In this document: piece after piece, positions 8,539 through 18,301 of the stretch | Layout: each line of letters begins with the position of its first letter | How positions within the stretch are numbered: the first letter of the stretch is position 1 | Assembly: GCF_001423495.1 (NCBI RefSeq) | Contig: NZ_LMOG01000012.1 | Location: 361,884 to 425,883 of the forward strand | Source of the DNA: Xanthomonas sp. Leaf131 | Lineage (GTDB): Bacteria; Pseudomonadota; Gammaproteobacteria; Xanthomonadales; Xanthomonadaceae | Length of the DNA: 64,000 nucleotides | Direction: 5' to 3' | Position numbers and translations under genes: made by a program | Notes under the pieces: model-generated | The model's input: the letters and a program-made list of their open reading frames with translations, nothing else | Databases searched by the model: none | What the model was told of the DNA's origin: nothing

Positions 8539-9537
8539 ATGCCTTTTTCGGACCTGCCCATGCCATCACGCCTTTACGCTCGCGCCTGCTTACTTACCCT
8601 TGCTTTGGGCACCTCGTGGTCCGCAGCGGCGCAAGCGCCGCAGCCCGCCGCGACACCGGCGCCTGCAGCAACGCCTGCGACCGTCGCGCCGACCGGCCCA
8701 CGTTCGGATCTGCATGCACAAGTGCTACTGGATCGCGTGCACTTTTCGCCGGGACAGATCGACGGCAAGCGCGGTTCCAATCAGAAGCGTGCGGTGTCGG
8801 GGTTTCAGGCCGCGCACAAGATCAAGGTCACCGGTGAGCTGGATGACGCCACCTGGCAGGCCTTGCAGGCCGACACCACACCGGCGCTGGTGCAATACAC
8901 GCTCACCGATGCTGATGTTGCCGGACCGTTCCAGCCGATTCCGAAGGGACCGGCCGAACAGGCCAAGTTGCCATCGCTTGGCTACACCTCGGTGGATGAG
9001 GCGCTGGGCGAGCGTTTCCATGCCGATCCCGACCTGCTGCGCCAACTCAACCCTGGCGTGGATTTGAGCAAAGCCGGTGGCGTGATCCAGGTACCGAACA
9101 TCGACGGCGTCCCGCCATTGGCCAAGCCGGCCAAGCTGGTGGTCGACAAGTCCGACTCGACGCTGCGCTTGTTCGATGCAGAGGACAAGGTGTATGCACA
9201 GTTCCCGGTGTCCTCCGGCAGCAAGCACGATCCGCTGCCGATCGGCCGCTGGAAGGTCCTGGGCGTCGCGCGCGACCCGGTGTTCAAGTACAACCCCAAG
9301 CTGTTCTGGGACGCGAAGAAAGGCGATCAAAAGGCGACCTTGCCGTCGGGCCCGAACAATCCGGTTGGACGCGTGTGGATCGATCTGTCCAAGCCGCATT
9401 ACGGCCTGCATGGCACGCCGGAGCCTGGCCATGTGGGCAAGACCGAATCGCATGGCTGCGTGCGCCTGACCAACTGGGACGTGGTCACTCTGGCCAGCGT
9501 GGTCGGCCCGTCCATGCCGGTGGTGATGCAGGAGTAA
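8539..9537 (+). CDS. L,D-transpeptidase (YkuD family) with peptidoglycan-binding domain
   Basis: A 332-residue exported protein. A signal peptide ends near SAAAQA; starting at 8560 (MPSRLYARAC) gives a tidier signal and is an equally likely start. An Ala/Pro-rich linker precedes a PG_binding_1-type domain (HAQVLLDRVHFSPGQIDGKR..., about 55-115). The YkuD catalytic domain is at about 195-330 with the HG and SHGCVRL signature including the active Cys. Such enzymes make 3-3 crosslinks in peptidoglycan or attach lipoprotein to it, in the periplasm. A LytM-type endopeptidase gene follows after two bases, suggesting a matched crosslinking and cleaving pair. Confidence 0.9.
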   Translation: MPFSDLPMPSRLYARACLLTLALGTSWSAAAQAPQPAATPAPAATPATVAPTGPRSDLHAQVLLDRVHFSPGQIDGKRGSNQKRAVSGFQAAHKIKVTGELDDATWQALQADTTPALVQYTLTDADVAGPFQPIPKGPAEQAKLPSLGYTSVDEALGERFHADPDLLRQLNPGVDLSKAGGVIQVPNIDGVPPLAKPAKLVVDKSDSTLRLFDAEDKVYAQFPVSSGSKHDPLPIGRWKVLGVARDPVFKYNPKLFWDAKKGDQKATLPSGPNNPVGRVWIDLSKPHYGLHGTPEPGHVGKTESHGCVRLTNWDVVTLASVVGPSMPVVMQE

Positions 9538-9539
9538 GC

Positions 9540-10262
9540 ATGAAACTGCTGATGATGCTGGTGGTAGGTGTGCTGCTCGGTGCCGCTGGCTACTGGTGGC
9601 TGGAACGTGAGGCGCCGCAGGCGGTAGTGGAGCCATCGCTTTCTGCGCCTGTGGTCACGCAACGAAACGCCTCCAGCGCTGAACTCGCGGAATCTTCTGC
9701 TCTGGCAGCGTCCTCTACACCAGCGCCAGCCATTGCCGCTGCGCCGGCTACCGATCCGGCTCCAGTCAACACGCTTGCCGCAGCAATGCCCGTCCCCGCT
9801 GCTGACACTGCAGTTTCAGGCACTGGCTTGTTGATCCCGGTGCAAGGCATCAGCAGCAGCCAATTGCAGGACACCTTCATCGACGCACGCAGCGAAGGAC
9901 GCGTGCACGACGCCATCGACATCCTTGCGCCGACCGGAACACCGATCGTGGCCGTTGCAGACGGCACGGTCGAAAAACTCTTCAACAGCGAGCGTGGCGG
10001 CCTGACCGTGTATCAGTTCGATCCGGATGGCACGTATTGCTACTACTACGCGCATCTGGAGCGCTACGCCGATGGTCTGGCGGAAAAGCAGTCCATCAAG
10101 CGCGGTCAAATCATCGGTTATGTCGGCAGCACCGGCAATGCCGACCCTGCCGCGCCGCATCTGCATTTCGAGATCCATCGCCTGGGACCGGAAAAACAAT
10201 GGTGGAAAGGCGACGTGTTGAATCCCTATCCCGTGTTGCATGGCGACCAGACGTTGCAGTGA
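9540..10262 (+). CDS. Membrane-anchored M23 (LytM-type) peptidase
   Basis: 240 residues. The ATG lies two bases after the stop of the L,D-transpeptidase gene, so the genes are coupled. An N-terminal hydrophobic helix (MKLLMMLVVGVLLG) serves as anchor or signal and is followed by about 70 residues of Ala/Pro/Ser linker. The M23 domain (about 100-235) has the zinc-ligand pattern H...D in HDAIDI, the YYYAHL histidine and the closing HLHFEI, so it looks catalytically intact. Family members cut peptide crosslinks in peptidoglycan. A strong inverted repeat follows the stop. Confidence 0.88.
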   Translation: MKLLMMLVVGVLLGAAGYWWLEREAPQAVVEPSLSAPVVTQRNASSAELAESSALAASSTPAPAIAAAPATDPAPVNTLAAAMPVPAADTAVSGTGLLIPVQGISSSQLQDTFIDARSEGRVHDAIDILAPTGTPIVAVADGTVEKLFNSERGGLTVYQFDPDGTYCYYYAHLERYADGLAEKQSIKRGQIIGYVGSTGNADPAAPHLHFEIHRLGPEKQWWKGDVLNPYPVLHGDQTLQ

Positions 10263-10287
10263 CGCACTGAACGCGTCGGAGGACACA

Positions 10288-10314
10288 AAGGCCTGCGCGT
10301 TATGCGCAGGCCTT
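10288..10314. terminator. Inverted repeat between convergent genes (possible terminator)
   Basis: AAGGCCTGCGC (10288-10298) is exactly complementary to GCGCAGGCCTT (10304-10314) with a 5-nt loop. It lies between the convergent M23 and SDR genes and could stop transcription both ways. No T-run follows on either strand, so an intrinsic terminator is not certain. Confidence 0.5.
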
Positions 10315-10319
10315 CGCAC

Positions 10320-11081
10320 TTAAATCAACATCCCGCCAGATACTTCAATACGCTGCGCATTGATCCAACCGGTACCCGGCGCCAGCAATGCAGCCACCAC
10401 CGGCCCGATATCGTCCGGCAGCCCAGGGCGGCCTAATGCAGTGACCGAGGAAATCATCGCGTTGACCTGCGCGTTATCACGCACAGTGCCGCCATTGAAG
10501 TCGGTTTCGATCGCGCCCGGTGCCAGCGTGTTGGCGCGAATGCCACGCGCACCCAGCTCTTTGGCCAGATAACGGGTGAATACTTCCACCCCGCCCTTCA
10601 TCATCGCGTAGGCCGACGAACCGGGCAGCGCGAAGCGTGCCAGGCCGCTGGATACGTTGAGAATGCGCCCACCATCGGCAATCAGCGGCAGCAAGGTCTG
10701 GGTCAGAAAGTACGGGCCTTTGAGATGGATGTTGACCAGCGCGTCGAATTGCGCAGGCGTGGTGTCGGCAATGGACGCGTGCAAACCGGTGCCTGCGTTG
10801 TTGACCAATGCGTCGAAGTGGGTACGACCCCAATGGGTCAACACCTGCTTCAGCTGCGCGGCAAATGCGGCGAACGCGTCGGCGTCGGCTACATCCAGCG
10901 GCAATGCGTGCGCGCGGCGGCCGAGCTTCTGAATCTCCGCCACCACTGCAGCTGCCTCATCGGCCTGGCTGCGATAGGTCAACACGACGTCGCTGCCATC
11001 GGCAGCGAGCGCAAGCGCGGCGTTGCGGCCCAGGCCGCGACTGCCGCCGGTGATCACGGTGATGGGTGTGGTGGTCGACAT
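10320..11081 (-). CDS. SDR-family oxidoreductase
   Basis: A 253-residue classical short-chain dehydrogenase. It has the cofactor motif TGGSRGLG near the N-terminus, NNAG, the catalytic Ser in NVSSG and the catalytic SAYAMMKGG (YxxxK). The start at 11081 is supported by a GAGGA ribosome site about 8 bases upstream; the open frame continues to 11180. It is transcribed divergently from a LysR regulator, the usual arrangement for a regulator with its target. Substrate unknown. Confidence 0.88.
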   Translation of the reverse strand: MSTTTPITVITGGSRGLGRNAALALAADGSDVVLTYRSQADEAAAVVAEIQKLGRRAHALPLDVADADAFAAFAAQLKQVLTHWGRTHFDALVNNAGTGLHASIADTTPAQFDALVNIHLKGPYFLTQTLLPLIADGGRILNVSSGLARFALPGSSAYAMMKGGVEVFTRYLAKELGARGIRANTLAPGAIETDFNGGTVRDNAQVNAMISSVTALGRPGLPDDIGPVVAALLAPGTGWINAQRIEVSGGMLI

Positions 11082-11251
11082 GGGCGTGTCCTCGGGTGCG
11101 TGAGTGAATGCGGATAGAGGCAACTGATAAAAGCGACTGCGTCGCTGCCAGATGCGCATGACGTTTTGGGAGTGAGCCAAGCTTATTGCGCTTGCCGCAG
11201 CGCATAAATCGGCTCACCCTGATTGCACCGTTCAAGAATGTCGACCAATCG

Positions 11252-12157
11252 ATGGACACCATGGACACGCTACGTGCTTTCCTGCGCGTGGCCGAGCTCG
11301 GCAGTTTCACCCGCGCCGCCGAGACGCTGGGGCTGCCCAAGGCCAGTGTATCCACTGCAGTGCAGCGGCTCGAAGCCTCGCTGGGCACGCAGCTGCTGCA
11401 CCGTACGACGCGCCGTGTGCAGCTCACCGGCGATGGCAACACGTTTTACCAGCGCAGCCGCGATCTGCTCGACGATATGGACGAGTTGCAGGCCATGTTT
11501 CAGCGCGAACGTAGCCAGCTGCGCGGGCGCCTGCGGGTGGACATGTCTTCCGGCATCGCGCGCAATTTCGTGATTCCGGCACTGCCTGCATTCCTGGCAC
11601 AGCACCCGCAACTGGAAGTGGAAATCAGCGGCACCGATCGTCGCGTGGATGTGGTGCGCGAAGGGTTCGATTGCGTGTTGCGCGTGGGCACGCTTGAAGA
11701 CACCAACCTGGTCGCACGCCCGCTCGGCGCGTTTCGTATCGTCAGCTGCGCCAGTGCCGATTACCTCGCACGACGCGGCACACCGCTCTGCCTGGACGAT
11801 CTGGCTCAGCACGACCTGGTGCATTACGCACCGACGCTAGGCCAGCGCTCGTCCGGCTTCGAGTACTACGATGGGCACGCATATCAATTGCTGCCGATGC
11901 ACGGGCCGGTGACGGTGAACAACGGCGATGCGTATCTTGCTGCGGCATTGGCCGGCCTGGGCATCATCCAGGCGCCGGCCAGCCCGTTACGTGCGCACCT
12001 GGGCAGCGCTGCCTTGATCGAAGTGTTGGCCGATCTTGCGCCGGAACCAATGCCGGTCACGCTGCTGTATGCGCAGCGCCGCCATCTACCACAACGCGTG
12101 CGTGCGTTCATGGACTGGGTTGCCGAGGTGATGGCGCCGCATCTGCAACCGCTCTAG
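11252..12157 (+). CDS. LysR-family transcriptional regulator
   Basis: About 301 residues. An N-terminal winged helix-turn-helix (MDTLRAFLRVAELGSFTRAA, then KASVSTAVQRLE) is followed by a periplasmic-binding-protein-like effector domain. The start is taken at MDTMDTLR; the second Met three codons on is equally possible. It is divergent from the SDR gene with about 170 bp between start codons, where a LysR operator would be expected. It resembles the AaeR/DsdC-like group that commonly controls a neighbouring oxidoreductase; the effector is unknown. Confidence 0.88.
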   Translation: MDTMDTLRAFLRVAELGSFTRAAETLGLPKASVSTAVQRLEASLGTQLLHRTTRRVQLTGDGNTFYQRSRDLLDDMDELQAMFQRERSQLRGRLRVDMSSGIARNFVIPALPAFLAQHPQLEVEISGTDRRVDVVREGFDCVLRVGTLEDTNLVARPLGAFRIVSCASADYLARRGTPLCLDDLAQHDLVHYAPTLGQRSSGFEYYDGHAYQLLPMHGPVTVNNGDAYLAAALAGLGIIQAPASPLRAHLGSAALIEVLADLAPEPMPVTLLYAQRRHLPQRVRAFMDWVAEVMAPHLQPL

Positions 12158-12295
12158 CCCTGGGCCACCGTCGATGCGACTGCCGGCACGTCTTCGCGCA
12201 TGCGTGTGCAGGAAGTATCTCTGCAGCGCGGCGACACTGGCGCGAGGCATCTCCTTGCGCGCCCCTTCGACACCACCGCAGCAAGATGCAAATAC

Positions 12296-12326
12296 AAAAA
12301 AACAGGCACCTTTTGCAAGGTGCCTG
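12296..12326 (-). terminator. Rho-independent terminator of the siderophore receptor gene
   Basis: CAGGCACCTT and AAGGTGCCTG (12303-12326) form a 10-bp perfect stem with a 4-nt loop. Reading leftward, the stem is followed by a run of seven T (12296-12302). It lies about 55 bp past the stop of the receptor gene. No such T-run exists on the plus strand, so it serves the leftward transcript. Confidence 0.85.
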
Positions 12327-12379
12327 CATCGTTGCAACAACAACCCAGGCGCTGAAATCGCGCCCAGCCTGGTCTACGA

Positions 12380-14572
12380 TCAGAACGTGTAGTTGAAGGT
12401 CAGCATGCCATTACGCGATGCGCCCCATGCACCGTACCCCCCGTTGAATTGCGAGTAGTAATGCTTGTCGAGCAGGTTGTCGACATTGAGCTGCACCGAA
12501 AACTGAGGTGACAAGCGGTACCGCGCAAACGCGCTGACCAGTGCGTAAGCACTCTGCTGAAAGGCGCCGTAGACCGGGTCCACATAGTACGCACGGTTCT
12601 GCCAGTTGACGCTACCACCTACGGTCAGATCGCTCCACGCACCTTGCGGGGTGTAGCTGTTGAACAACTTGATAGTGGTGCGCGGCAGATGGGTATTGAT
12701 CGACGTGCCGCTGTCGTCACGGGCGGTGTAGTGCGAGGCACCGAAGGTGGTGTTCCAGCCAGCGGTCACGCTGCCGGAAATCTCGAAATCGAAGCCTTCG
12801 CTGACCACGCCGTTGGCGGCCTGATACGCCGATTCGCTGCTACCGGGAACAAAGCCGCCGGTGGCCACGCCCAGGTTGTCCTGCTCGATGCGGAACACCG
12901 CAAGCGAGGCGTTGAGCTTGTCGTCGAACCATGCTGCCTTGACGCCGGCTTCGTAGCCCTTGCCGGTCAACGGATCCAGGTAGCCGCCGTTGGCATCGCG
13001 CAGGGTCTGCGGGTTGAAGATTTCGGTGTAGCTGACGTAGGTCGACCACACATCGTTGATGTCGTAGACCAGGCCGGCGTACGGGGTGACTTCGGTCTGG
13101 GTGTCGGAAAACGGCACCAGGCCTTGTGTCGTCGAATCGAAGTTGCGGCCATTGATCTGCCAATCGGTATAGCGCGCGCCCACCAGCAGCGTCAGCGGAT
13201 CGGCCAACGAGAAGCGTGCGGCCACGTAGGCCGCCTTCTGCTTGATGGTGCCATCGCTCTGCACCGTGCGCGGGCTCCAGTTGGGCTCCGGATACGCGCC
13301 GGTCCAGCCGAGGTAACTGTCCAGCGGCGCCGGGAAATCGAAGGTGCCGTTGTTGACGTACTCGCGGCGGTTGTAGCTGGCGCCAGCGACCAGATGATGC
13401 TCGCGGCCGAACAGCTGGAACGGGCCTTCCGCATAGACATCGGCGCCATCGGCCTTGCGCTCGGTCAGGTAGTTGCCCGAATACGGCACGACGCCACCAC
13501 CGGTGGCGCGGTCGAACCCGAAGATCGTATAGAACGGATAGAACAGGTGATTGGCCGCTTCGGTCTTCTCGTGGCTCACGTTCGCCTTGAGATTCCAACC
13601 GTTGTCGAAGCTCTGCTGCAGGCTGGCGAAGGTGCGCTGCAGACGCGTATCCCAATACGTCCAGTCGGCCGCCGGATTGAACGAACGGTCGTAGTTGGTG
13701 CGGGTGCCATCGCTGTAGAACAGCGGGAAACCGCCCCAGGTGACATCGTCCGATTCCTTCTTCTGGTACTCGTAGCCCACGCTCAGCAAGGTGCTGTCGG
13801 TGAGGTCGGCATCGATGATTGCCGAGCCGATCTTCTTGCGCATGCTGTAGCGGTCCATATCCGACTCGCCGTCCTGATACACGCCGATCACGCGCGCACG
13901 CACCGTGCCTTCTGGGCTCAGCGGCACGGTGACATCGGCCACGCTGCGGGTCTTGTTGAAATCGCCGCCACCGACCGACACGGTGCCGGTGAAGTCGCGG
14001 CTGAGCGCGTGCTTGCGCACCAGATTGATCGAGGCCGACGGATTGCCCGAGCCGGTGAGCAGGCCGGTGGCGCCGCGTACCACTTCGATACGGTCGTACA
14101 GCGCCACGTCCAGCGCCGAGTCGCCGTAGCTCCAGGCCTGCTCCATATAGGCCGGGATGCCGTCGAACTGATAGTTGTCGATGTAGAAGCCGCGCGAGAA
14201 GAACTCCAGCCGCTCGCTGTCACTCTGCGCCACCGAGATGCCGGTGACGTTGTTGAGCACGTCGGTGATGCTCTGCAGGTTCTGGTCGTCCATGCGGTCG
14301 CGCGTGATCACGGTGACCGACTGCGGAATCTCGCGCAGCGACAGGTTCATACGCGTGCCGGCGGTGGTCTTCTCCACCGTATAGCCCTTGGCCTGCTCGC
14401 CCTGCACAATCATCCGGTCCAGCGTGGTGACCTCGGCATCGGCGGCGGCAACAGGCGTCTCGGCCAATGCCTGGCCGGTGGCCATCGTGCACAGCGCGGC
14501 GAACAGCGCGCGCGGCAGGGCATGGCGATGCGCGCCCACGGAAACAAGACGCAACTCGGTACTACGGATCAT
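12380..14572 (-). CDS. TonB-dependent siderophore receptor (FhuE/FpvA-like)
   Basis: A 730-residue receptor. The start at 14572 gives a signal peptide ending AETP and has a GGAG site upstream. The plug carries motifs of the siderophore subfamily: LREIPQSVTVITRDRM, LQSITDVLNNVTGI, SRGFYIDNYQFDG and RIEVVRGATGLLTGSGNPS. The barrel ends with the aromatic stretch GMLTFNYTF. Family members import ferric hydroxamate-type siderophores such as coprogen or ferrioxamine; the exact ligand is not readable. A Fur-like site overlaps its promoter region and a terminator follows, so it is probably a single-gene iron-regulated unit. Confidence 0.9.
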   Translation of the reverse strand: MIRSTELRLVSVGAHRHALPRALFAALCTMATGQALAETPVAAADAEVTTLDRMIVQGEQAKGYTVEKTTAGTRMNLSLREIPQSVTVITRDRMDDQNLQSITDVLNNVTGISVAQSDSERLEFFSRGFYIDNYQFDGIPAYMEQAWSYGDSALDVALYDRIEVVRGATGLLTGSGNPSASINLVRKHALSRDFTGTVSVGGGDFNKTRSVADVTVPLSPEGTVRARVIGVYQDGESDMDRYSMRKKIGSAIIDADLTDSTLLSVGYEYQKKESDDVTWGGFPLFYSDGTRTNYDRSFNPAADWTYWDTRLQRTFASLQQSFDNGWNLKANVSHEKTEAANHLFYPFYTIFGFDRATGGGVVPYSGNYLTERKADGADVYAEGPFQLFGREHHLVAGASYNRREYVNNGTFDFPAPLDSYLGWTGAYPEPNWSPRTVQSDGTIKQKAAYVAARFSLADPLTLLVGARYTDWQINGRNFDSTTQGLVPFSDTQTEVTPYAGLVYDINDVWSTYVSYTEIFNPQTLRDANGGYLDPLTGKGYEAGVKAAWFDDKLNASLAVFRIEQDNLGVATGGFVPGSSESAYQAANGVVSEGFDFEISGSVTAGWNTTFGASHYTARDDSGTSINTHLPRTTIKLFNSYTPQGAWSDLTVGGSVNWQNRAYYVDPVYGAFQQSAYALVSAFARYRLSPQFSVQLNVDNLLDKHYYSQFNGGYGAWGASRNGMLTFNYTF

Positions 14573-15042
14573 CGGGAACTCCAACGCAGACGAATCAGAC
14601 CACGCGCTGCGAAGACGCTGCGCCGGCAACAAGGGGGGAGGAAACGGTGTGCCCTACCAGCGGCAGCGCGCCATTTTAATGGGAATGATTCACATTTTAA
14701 ATAGCTGGATTGACATATTTTTAGCAATTGCTTGACATAAGCGAGCGCTAGCGATCCCTTCGATTGCGAGCTCGACAGTCGAATCAGGCTGACCGGTCTT
14801 GGCTCCAAAACGCATGAGGCAAGTCGGCCGAAAGCAGTGCAAAGCCAGCCGCCTGCACGCCGGCTATCGCACCAGATACAAGCCCCGACGCGACGTCCTC
14901 GTACGTGCCCGCATCTGCATCCACAGATTGCGCCTCTGATGAAACCCATTGCAGTCGAGCTTGCGCAAACGCCACACTCGCAGCGGGTACCGCACGGACA
15001 GGCGGCTGACGAAACGATGGATGGCACTGCAACGGGGATCAC
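14573..15042. other. Intergenic region of 470 bp
   Basis: It holds the promoter and Fur-like site of the leftward receptor in its left part, which is AT-rich for this genome (about 14670-14740). The right part (14750-15040) has only short overlapping frames without ribosome sites or recognisable products, and I see no gene in it. Confidence 0.5.
14679..14697 (-). promoter_or_regulatory. Candidate Fur box of the siderophore receptor gene
   Basis: The segment contains the palindromic core GAATGATTC flanked by ATGG and ACATT, resembling the Fur consensus of alternating GATAAT-type hexamers. It lies about 105 bp upstream of the receptor ATG and directly downstream of a plausible promoter (-10 TATTTA at 14703-14698 and -35 TTGCTA at 14727-14722, 18-bp spacer, minus strand). 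The match is partial. Confidence 0.5.
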
Positions 15043-16116
15043 ATGAAGAAATGCTGGATGGCTGTCGCTCTATTGCTGCTGTGCACGCCGGGAGTGAGCA
15101 CTGCAGAGTCAGATAAAACCTCACTGAATGAGGCTTGCCGCGTACCCGGCAACGCCGTGCACGAGGCAGGTCTTGTCCAGATCGGGGGCATCCAGCAATG
15201 GGTCACGATCGAAGGCCAGGACTGCCGCAATCCGGTGGTGCTGATCGTGCATGGCGGTCCAGGCAACCCCAACACGCCGTTCGCAAAACATCTGTTCGGC
15301 AGCTGGACGCGCGACTTCACCATCGTGCAGTGGGACCAGCGCGGATCGGGCAAGACCTACGCGGCGAACGCACCTGCAGATGGCGAGACGCTGACCATGC
15401 AGCGCCTGACCCAGGACGGTAGCGCGGTCGCGCGCTATGCCACGCAACGGCTGGGCAAATCCAAGCTCATCCTGATGGGTGGATCGTGGGGCTCGGCACT
15501 GTCCGTCAACATCGCCAAGGCAAATCCCAACCTGTTCCACGCCTATGTCGGCACCGCACAGCTGGTCAATTATCAGGACGATATGGCGGCCAGTTACACC
15601 AAGACGCTGAGCCTGGCCCGCGCAGCCAGCGATGCAGACGCCATCGGTAAACTGGAGAAGATCGGCCCGCCGCCATGGACCAACCCGCGCAACTTCGGAG
15701 TCCTGAGGCGGCTGACGCGCAAGTACGAAGCCCTGAGCACCGACCCGGCACCGGAAGACTGGTTCACCTTCGCAGCGGAATACGACACGCCCGACTACCG
15801 TGCAGCCTACGAGGCCGGGGAAGACTATTCCTTCCTGCAGTTCGTCGGGCTGGCGGGCGATGGCATGGGCCCGCAGATCGACCTGCGCACACTCGGGCCG
15901 CAGTTCGCCATGCCGGTCTACCTGATCCAGGGCGAACAGGATCTGGTCACCCCGGCCCAGATCAGCAAAGCCTATTTCGATGGTCTTTCTGCCCCGACTA
16001 AAGAGTTCCTACTGCTGCCACGCACGGGGCACGATCCCAACCCGCCGATGATGGACGCACAGTTGAAGGTGCTGACCAGGATCCGCGCCTCGGCGCTGGC
16101 CAACGACGCGCACTGA
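15043..16116 (+). CDS. Exported alpha/beta hydrolase, proline iminopeptidase-like
   Basis: 357 residues. A clear signal peptide (MKKCWMAVALLLLC, then STAES) indicates export, unlike the cytoplasmic Pip enzymes. The hydrolase domain shows the oxyanion motif HGGPG (about 66-70), WDQRGSGKT, the nucleophile elbow GGSWGS, and the later Asp (GEQDLVTP) and His (RTGHDPNPP) of a complete catalytic triad. HGGPG plus DQRGSG is typical of the S33 prolyl-aminopeptidase family. The substrate outside the cytoplasm is unknown. A bidirectional terminator separates it from the convergent transketolase gene. Confidence 0.85.
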   Translation: MKKCWMAVALLLLCTPGVSTAESDKTSLNEACRVPGNAVHEAGLVQIGGIQQWVTIEGQDCRNPVVLIVHGGPGNPNTPFAKHLFGSWTRDFTIVQWDQRGSGKTYAANAPADGETLTMQRLTQDGSAVARYATQRLGKSKLILMGGSWGSALSVNIAKANPNLFHAYVGTAQLVNYQDDMAASYTKTLSLARAASDADAIGKLEKIGPPPWTNPRNFGVLRRLTRKYEALSTDPAPEDWFTFAAEYDTPDYRAAYEAGEDYSFLQFVGLAGDGMGPQIDLRTLGPQFAMPVYLIQGEQDLVTPAQISKAYFDGLSAPTKEFLLLPRTGHDPNPPMMDAQLKVLTRIRASALANDAH

Positions 16117-16174
16117 AGCACGCCACGCTTCCGTTGAACGATGACGCACCCGCGCATCGCTCACGAGATTCAAC

Positions 16175-16204
16175 AAAAAAGCCGGCTTTCGCCGGCTTTT
16201 TCTT
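16175..16204. terminator. Bidirectional Rho-independent terminator
   Basis: An A-run, then GCCGGC, TTTC and GCCGGC, then a T-run give a stem (AAAAAGCCGGC with GCCGGCTTTTT) with T tracts on both strands. It sits between the convergent hydrolase and transketolase genes. Confidence 0.88.
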
Positions 16205-16223
16205 TAACGCAACACGCCAGGTC

Positions 16224-18224
16224 TTACAGCGCCTTGGCTGCCGCCACTACATGCTCGGCCGTGATCTTGAAGTACGCATACAGCTGATCCGCCGGCGCCG
16301 AGGCGCCGAAGGTGTCGATGCCGACCACATCGCCATCCAGGCCCACGTACTTGCGCCAGAAGCCGGTCACGCCCGCTTCCACCGCCACGCGCTTGCGCAC
16401 TGCGTTCGGCAACACCGACTCGCGATAGGCCGCATCCTGGCGATCGAACACATCGGTGGACGGCATCGACACCACGCGTGTCTTCAGGCCTGCCGCATCC
16501 AGGGTCTGCTTGGCTTCCACCGCCAGACCGACTTCCGAACCGGTGGCGATCAGGATCACGTCGGGCGCGCCGCCTTCGGCATCGGCCAGCACGTAGCCAC
16601 CGCGTTCGATCAACTTGAGCTGCGCGTCGCTGCGCGGCTGGTGCTGCAGGTTCTGGCGACTGAACACCAGGCAGCTCGGGCCGTCCTTACGGGTGATCGC
16701 AGCCTTCCAGCTCACCGCCGATTCCACCGCATCGCCCGGGCGCCACACATCGTTGTTGGGGATGTAGCGCAGCGAGGCCAGATGTTCCACCGGCTGATGG
16801 GTCGGGCCGTCTTCGCCCAGGCCGATCGAGTCATGCGTGTACACGTGGATGGCATGCGCCGGATTCAACGCGCTCATCCGCACGCCGTTGCGCGCGTAAT
16901 CGCTGAACACCAGGAAGGTGGCGTCGAAGGGAATGAAGCCGCCATGCAGCGCCAGGCCATTGGCAATAGCGGTCATGCCGAACTCGCGCACACCGTAGTA
17001 GACGTAGTTGGCATCCGGGTCATCGGTGGCCACCGACTTGCTGGCCTTCCACAAGGTCAGGTTGGAATGCGCCAGATCGGCCGAGCCGCCGATCAGCTCC
17101 GGCAACAGCGGGGCGAACGCTTCGATTGCCAGCTGCGAGGCCTTGCGCGAGGCGATGGTCTGGCCGTCCTGCTGCGCCTTGGCGATGTAGGCATCGGCCT
17201 GGGCGATGAAGTCGGCCGGCAACTCGGCGTGCGAGCGACGGGTCAGTTCGGCAGCTTCGGCCGCGTATTGCTTGCCGTACTTGTCGAACAACTGCTCCCA
17301 CTCGGCCTGACGCAGCGTGCCGGTGCCGCCTGCGCGCCAGCCGGCGTAGATCTCTTCGGGAATTTCGAACGGGCCGTACGGCCACTCCAGCGCCTTGCGT
17401 GCGCCTTCCAGTTCTTCCTTGCCCAGCGGTGCGCCGTGCGAGGACTCCTTGCCGGCCTTGCTCGGTGCACCGAAGCCGATCTTGGTGCGGCAGCAGATCA
17501 GCGTGGGCTTGTCGGTGTTTTCCAGCGCGGCCTCGATGGCGGCCTTGATCTTCTCGGCGTCCTGCCCATCCACATCGCGGATCACGTGCCAGCCATAGGC
17601 CTCGAAACGCGCCGGGGTGTTGTCGCTGAACCAGCCATCGGTGTTGCCGTCGATGGAGATGTGGTTGTTGTCCCAAAACGCAACCAGCTTGCCCAGGCCC
17701 CAGGTACCAGCCAGCGAGGCGGCTTCATGCGAGATGCCTTCCATCATGCAGCCATCGCCCATGAACACCCAGGTGCGGTGGTCGACGATTTCCAGCTCCG
17801 GGCGGTTGTAGCGCTGCGCCAGCAACTTCTCGGCCAGCGCGAACCCGACCGCATTGGCGAAGCCCTGCCCGAGCGGACCGGTGGTGGTCTCGATCCCGGG
17901 GGTCTCGCTGCGCTCGGGGTGGCCGGCGGTCTTGCTGTGCAGCTGACGGAACTGCTTGAGCTGCTCGATCGGCAGGTCGTAACCGGACAGATGCAACAGC
18001 GCGTACTGCAGCATCGAGCCGTGGCCGTTGGACAGCACGAAGCGGTCGCGGTTGAACCACTGCGGGTTGTTCGGGTTGTGCCGGAAGAAATCGTTCCACA
18101 GCACTTCGGCGATATCGGCCATGCCCATCGGCATGCCGGGATGGCCGGATTTGGCGGCTTCGACCGCATCGGCGGCGAGAAAACGGATGGCGTTGGCCAG
18201 CTGGCGGCGGGTGGGCTGGGTCAT
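16224..18224 (-). CDS. tkt: Transketolase
   Basis: 666 residues, the normal length. The N-terminal thiamine-diphosphate domain shows [48 protein letters not shown] and the Mg/TPP site GDGCMMEG. The middle domain has [16 protein letters not shown], and the C-terminal domain ends normally. The enzyme moves two-carbon units between ketose and aldose phosphates in the pentose phosphate pathway, in the cytoplasm. It would also handle pentose phosphates produced by the polyol cluster at 44.7-54.7 kb. Confidence 0.97.
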   Translation of the reverse strand: MTQPTRRQLANAIRFLAADAVEAAKSGHPGMPMGMADIAEVLWNDFFRHNPNNPQWFNRDRFVLSNGHGSMLQYALLHLSGYDLPIEQLKQFRQLHSKTAGHPERSETPGIETTTGPLGQGFANAVGFALAEKLLAQRYNRPELEIVDHRTWVFMGDGCMMEGISHEAASLAGTWGLGKLVAFWDNNHISIDGNTDGWFSDNTPARFEAYGWHVIRDVDGQDAEKIKAAIEAALENTDKPTLICCRTKIGFGAPSKAGKESSHGAPLGKEELEGARKALEWPYGPFEIPEEIYAGWRAGGTGTLRQAEWEQLFDKYGKQYAAEAAELTRRSHAELPADFIAQADAYIAKAQQDGQTIASRKASQLAIEAFAPLLPELIGGSADLAHSNLTLWKASKSVATDDPDANYVYYGVREFGMTAIANGLALHGGFIPFDATFLVFSDYARNGVRMSALNPAHAIHVYTHDSIGLGEDGPTHQPVEHLASLRYIPNNDVWRPGDAVESAVSWKAAITRKDGPSCLVFSRQNLQHQPRSDAQLKLIERGGYVLADAEGGAPDVILIATGSEVGLAVEAKQTLDAAGLKTRVVSMPSTDVFDRQDAAYRESVLPNAVRKRVAVEAGVTGFWRKYVGLDGDVVGIDTFGASAPADQLYAYFKITAEHVVAAAKAL

Positions 18225-18301
18225 GGGCGTCTATGGAAGCGGAGGGGAACACCGCTGGAAGCGGAGACGCCTATTCTCCCACAGAGCGCGTTAGTGGGAT
18301 G

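Noticed and set aside
12644-14704. A 686-codon open frame on the plus strand
   Set aside because: It is the shadow of the siderophore receptor gene on the other strand; no motifs are seen in its translation.
14784-15032. Possible 82-codon gene in the gap before the exported hydrolase
   Set aside because: No ribosome site, no recognisable domain, and it overlaps several equal-sized frames in a non-coding-looking stretch.
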